Made by a program: the position numbers and the translations under genes. A stretch of DNA of 64,000 nt, taken from Linepithema humile. Taxonomy: Eukaryota; Arthropoda; Insecta; Hymenoptera; Formicidae. Under the pieces are notes generated by a model that ran no database searches, was not told the DNA's origin, and saw nothing but the letters and a program-made list of their open reading frames with translations. The stretch covers positions 16,015,501-16,079,500 of the forward strand of contig NC_090131.1 of NCBI RefSeq assembly GCF_040581485.1. The letters are read 5' to 3'. Below are positions 62,383 to 64,000 of this stretch, one piece after another. The stretch's first letter is position 1. Every line of letters begins with the position of its first letter.

Positions 62383-64000
62383 ATTTTTACATATTAAACC
62401 GTTTATTTATTTTAGGACTAATTCTACATTTATATAGTATTACAGAAATCAAGATGCTATCGTGCATTTGGCTGCTAACAAAATGACCTAGCGTACGTGA
62501 GTAATGATGTAACTGATAACGAGATATCACTGTGAATGCGTTGGACACGGAGTCTTCGCAAAGACAAGTATGACTCATACAATTCTAAAGATTAGCTTTA
62601 AAATCTCTGCAACAATAAATATAAGTCTATAAACTTATGTCACAATTTTATAGCTTATATTTACGATAAAATAAATATTAATCTAAATAATTTTCGATAC
62701 TATTATAGATTTAAGATCGTATTGGACCATATATAGAATTGAGATTGAAATTGTTAATCTCACTTTTAGTTCATTTTGTACTGATAAGCCGAATTCCAAT
62801 CTCTAATACTCAGTTTTTAATCACTAATGCATAATCTAAAATGGACTTTAGATTTGCTATAATATTCTTTCTAAAGCCATATATTTATATTCAATTTTGT
62901 ACAAATCTTCAACTTACTATTATTATTTATTTGAAGTAAGTAGAAGAAATTAAATAAAAACTATTTCCTTATAAAAATTACTTAAATAATACATAATTTT
63001 TATAAAAATAAATAATATATTTTTAATTATAATCTAAAGTTATTATATAAAAAATAAACATGAAAAGAAATGTCCTATTTTTCTAGATTAATTATCCATG
63101 ATTGGTTTTTTTATAAATTTGGAACTGATTTTTCAATAGTGAAAACATCAAGGAAGATGAATATTTATCGAAACTTTCCATTCTAGCATTAAAGAATCTT
63201 TGTAAATCAATTTTAAATTAACTTTTATTAAAATATTAATTCCATCTAAAATGTCAAAAATTTTATTCAGTAATTTTGCTGAAGATAAATTATAATATTT
63301 ATCGTCTCTACTAGCTTATATGGTGTATATGTTGTATATGGTGTATATGGTGTATATGGTTGTACTTTTTCTGATATTTACTAATAATTAGCGTGTAATA
63401 ATGATTTATAACAATTAAAAAATAGAAAGAAAAAAATTATATATTTTTATATTAATTTTAAAAATATTTTTGAAATTATTTCTAAATGTTTTTTTAAATC
63501 ATTTTAATAATAAAAAATAATTAAGAAAGGAAATAATTTATGTCCTGCAGCTACAAGAACGTCTATCCAAAAATATGAAAGACTGTCAAAAATAGAAATT
63601 TAAAATCTTATAATAAAGTGAACCGGCTTTATATCTCAATAACACAAAAATTAAGATACTTGTTTTTGATTAACTTTGAAAAATTATTGTAAAAATAATA
63701 AAGAAAAATTATTATAAAAATAGCAATTTCATGATCTTGACAGGTTTTAAAATTGATCAGAAAAATGTGCATGCATATAAACTTTTGCAGTGTTTTTTTA
63801 ATAATTAATAAAGATTACTTTTGCATTTTATTAATTAACAAGATATTGGTTTTAAAATCGATTTAAAAATTAGATCATTAACACGTAAAAATTACAGCAA
63901 ACTATAGTAACTGACCATACCATTTTTCTTGAAAATTTATAACAAATTAAAGACAATTAAAAAAAATATTTGTACTGGTTGTCATCTATCAGTTCAATAA
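62383..64000. other. Very AT-rich terminal stretch, no gene
   Basis: There is one 63-codon minus-strand frame at 62387-62578 with no support. The rest is near-continuous A/T. A 9-bp tandem repeat TGGTGTATA, about four to five copies, lies at 63319-63362. Confidence 0.6.
63319..63362. repeat. 9-bp tandem repeat (TGGTGTATA)n
   Basis: Four to five copies, one with TGTTGTATA. Confidence 0.8.

Overview
This is a eukaryotic, non-repetitive, gene-poor window. The composition is moderately AT-rich with abundant CpG-containing words (TCGCGA, CGATCG, CGCGCG). The introns are spliceosomal with GTGAGT/GTAAGT-type donors and polypyrimidine-CAG acceptors, the visible introns range from 186 bp to several kb, and transposon load is low. 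Together this suggests an insect nuclear genome; a hymenopteran such as an ant is my best guess from base composition and look, not from a sequence match. Nothing bacterial or organellar is present.

The left 15 kb holds the only gene I can support with confidence. Four plus-strand exons (6291-6544, 11900-12040, 12227-12364, 13028-13246) join without any frame conflict into a 249-codon 3' coding part. It begins inside a hydrophobic signal-peptide-like stretch, has a predicted cleavage site, and continues as a secreted protein of about 232 residues rich in amphipathic helix. The helix A / long AB loop / helix B / helix C / loop / helix D pattern looks like a class-I four-helix-bundle cytokine. 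The first intron is phase 1 and falls inside the signal peptide; the next three are all phase 0. This 1-0-0-0 pattern is the textbook structure of vertebrate class-I cytokine and hormone genes (growth hormone, EPO, IL-6). In insects the known proteins of this kind are the JAK/STAT ligands of the Unpaired type, which diverge too fast to be found by simple similarity. This is the most interesting object in the window. Its first coding exon is not settled. A well-spaced TATA/Inr/DPE core promoter at 983-1047, followed by an ATG-free leader and an exon ending at a strong donor in the required phase (1641), is one candidate.

The 3' flank (13247 to about 14790) is AT-rich, with a poly(A) signal at 14762 and an AU-rich nonamer at 14469, as expected for a short-lived cytokine mRNA. 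At 17.0-18.5 kb there is a cluster of short coding-like segments with good splice sites on the plus strand. They may be parts of a second gene, but the evidence is weak and the minus strand is also open there.

From about 18.5 kb to 64 kb I see no convincing gene. This stretch holds scattered GC-rich islands with long but unsupported ORFs, microsatellites, a 730-bp TTAA-flanked MITE (51186-51915), a small inverted-repeat element (50078-50214), a diverged 232-bp tandem duplication (52425-52925), a fold-back AT-rich repeat (62016-62198), and an unexpected number of perfect CRE palindromes (TGACGTCA). The last 2 kb are almost pure AT-rich sequence. The layout, one small secreted signalling gene with large introns beside a long non-coding flank, is what one expects of a developmentally or immune-regulated gene with distant enhancers.
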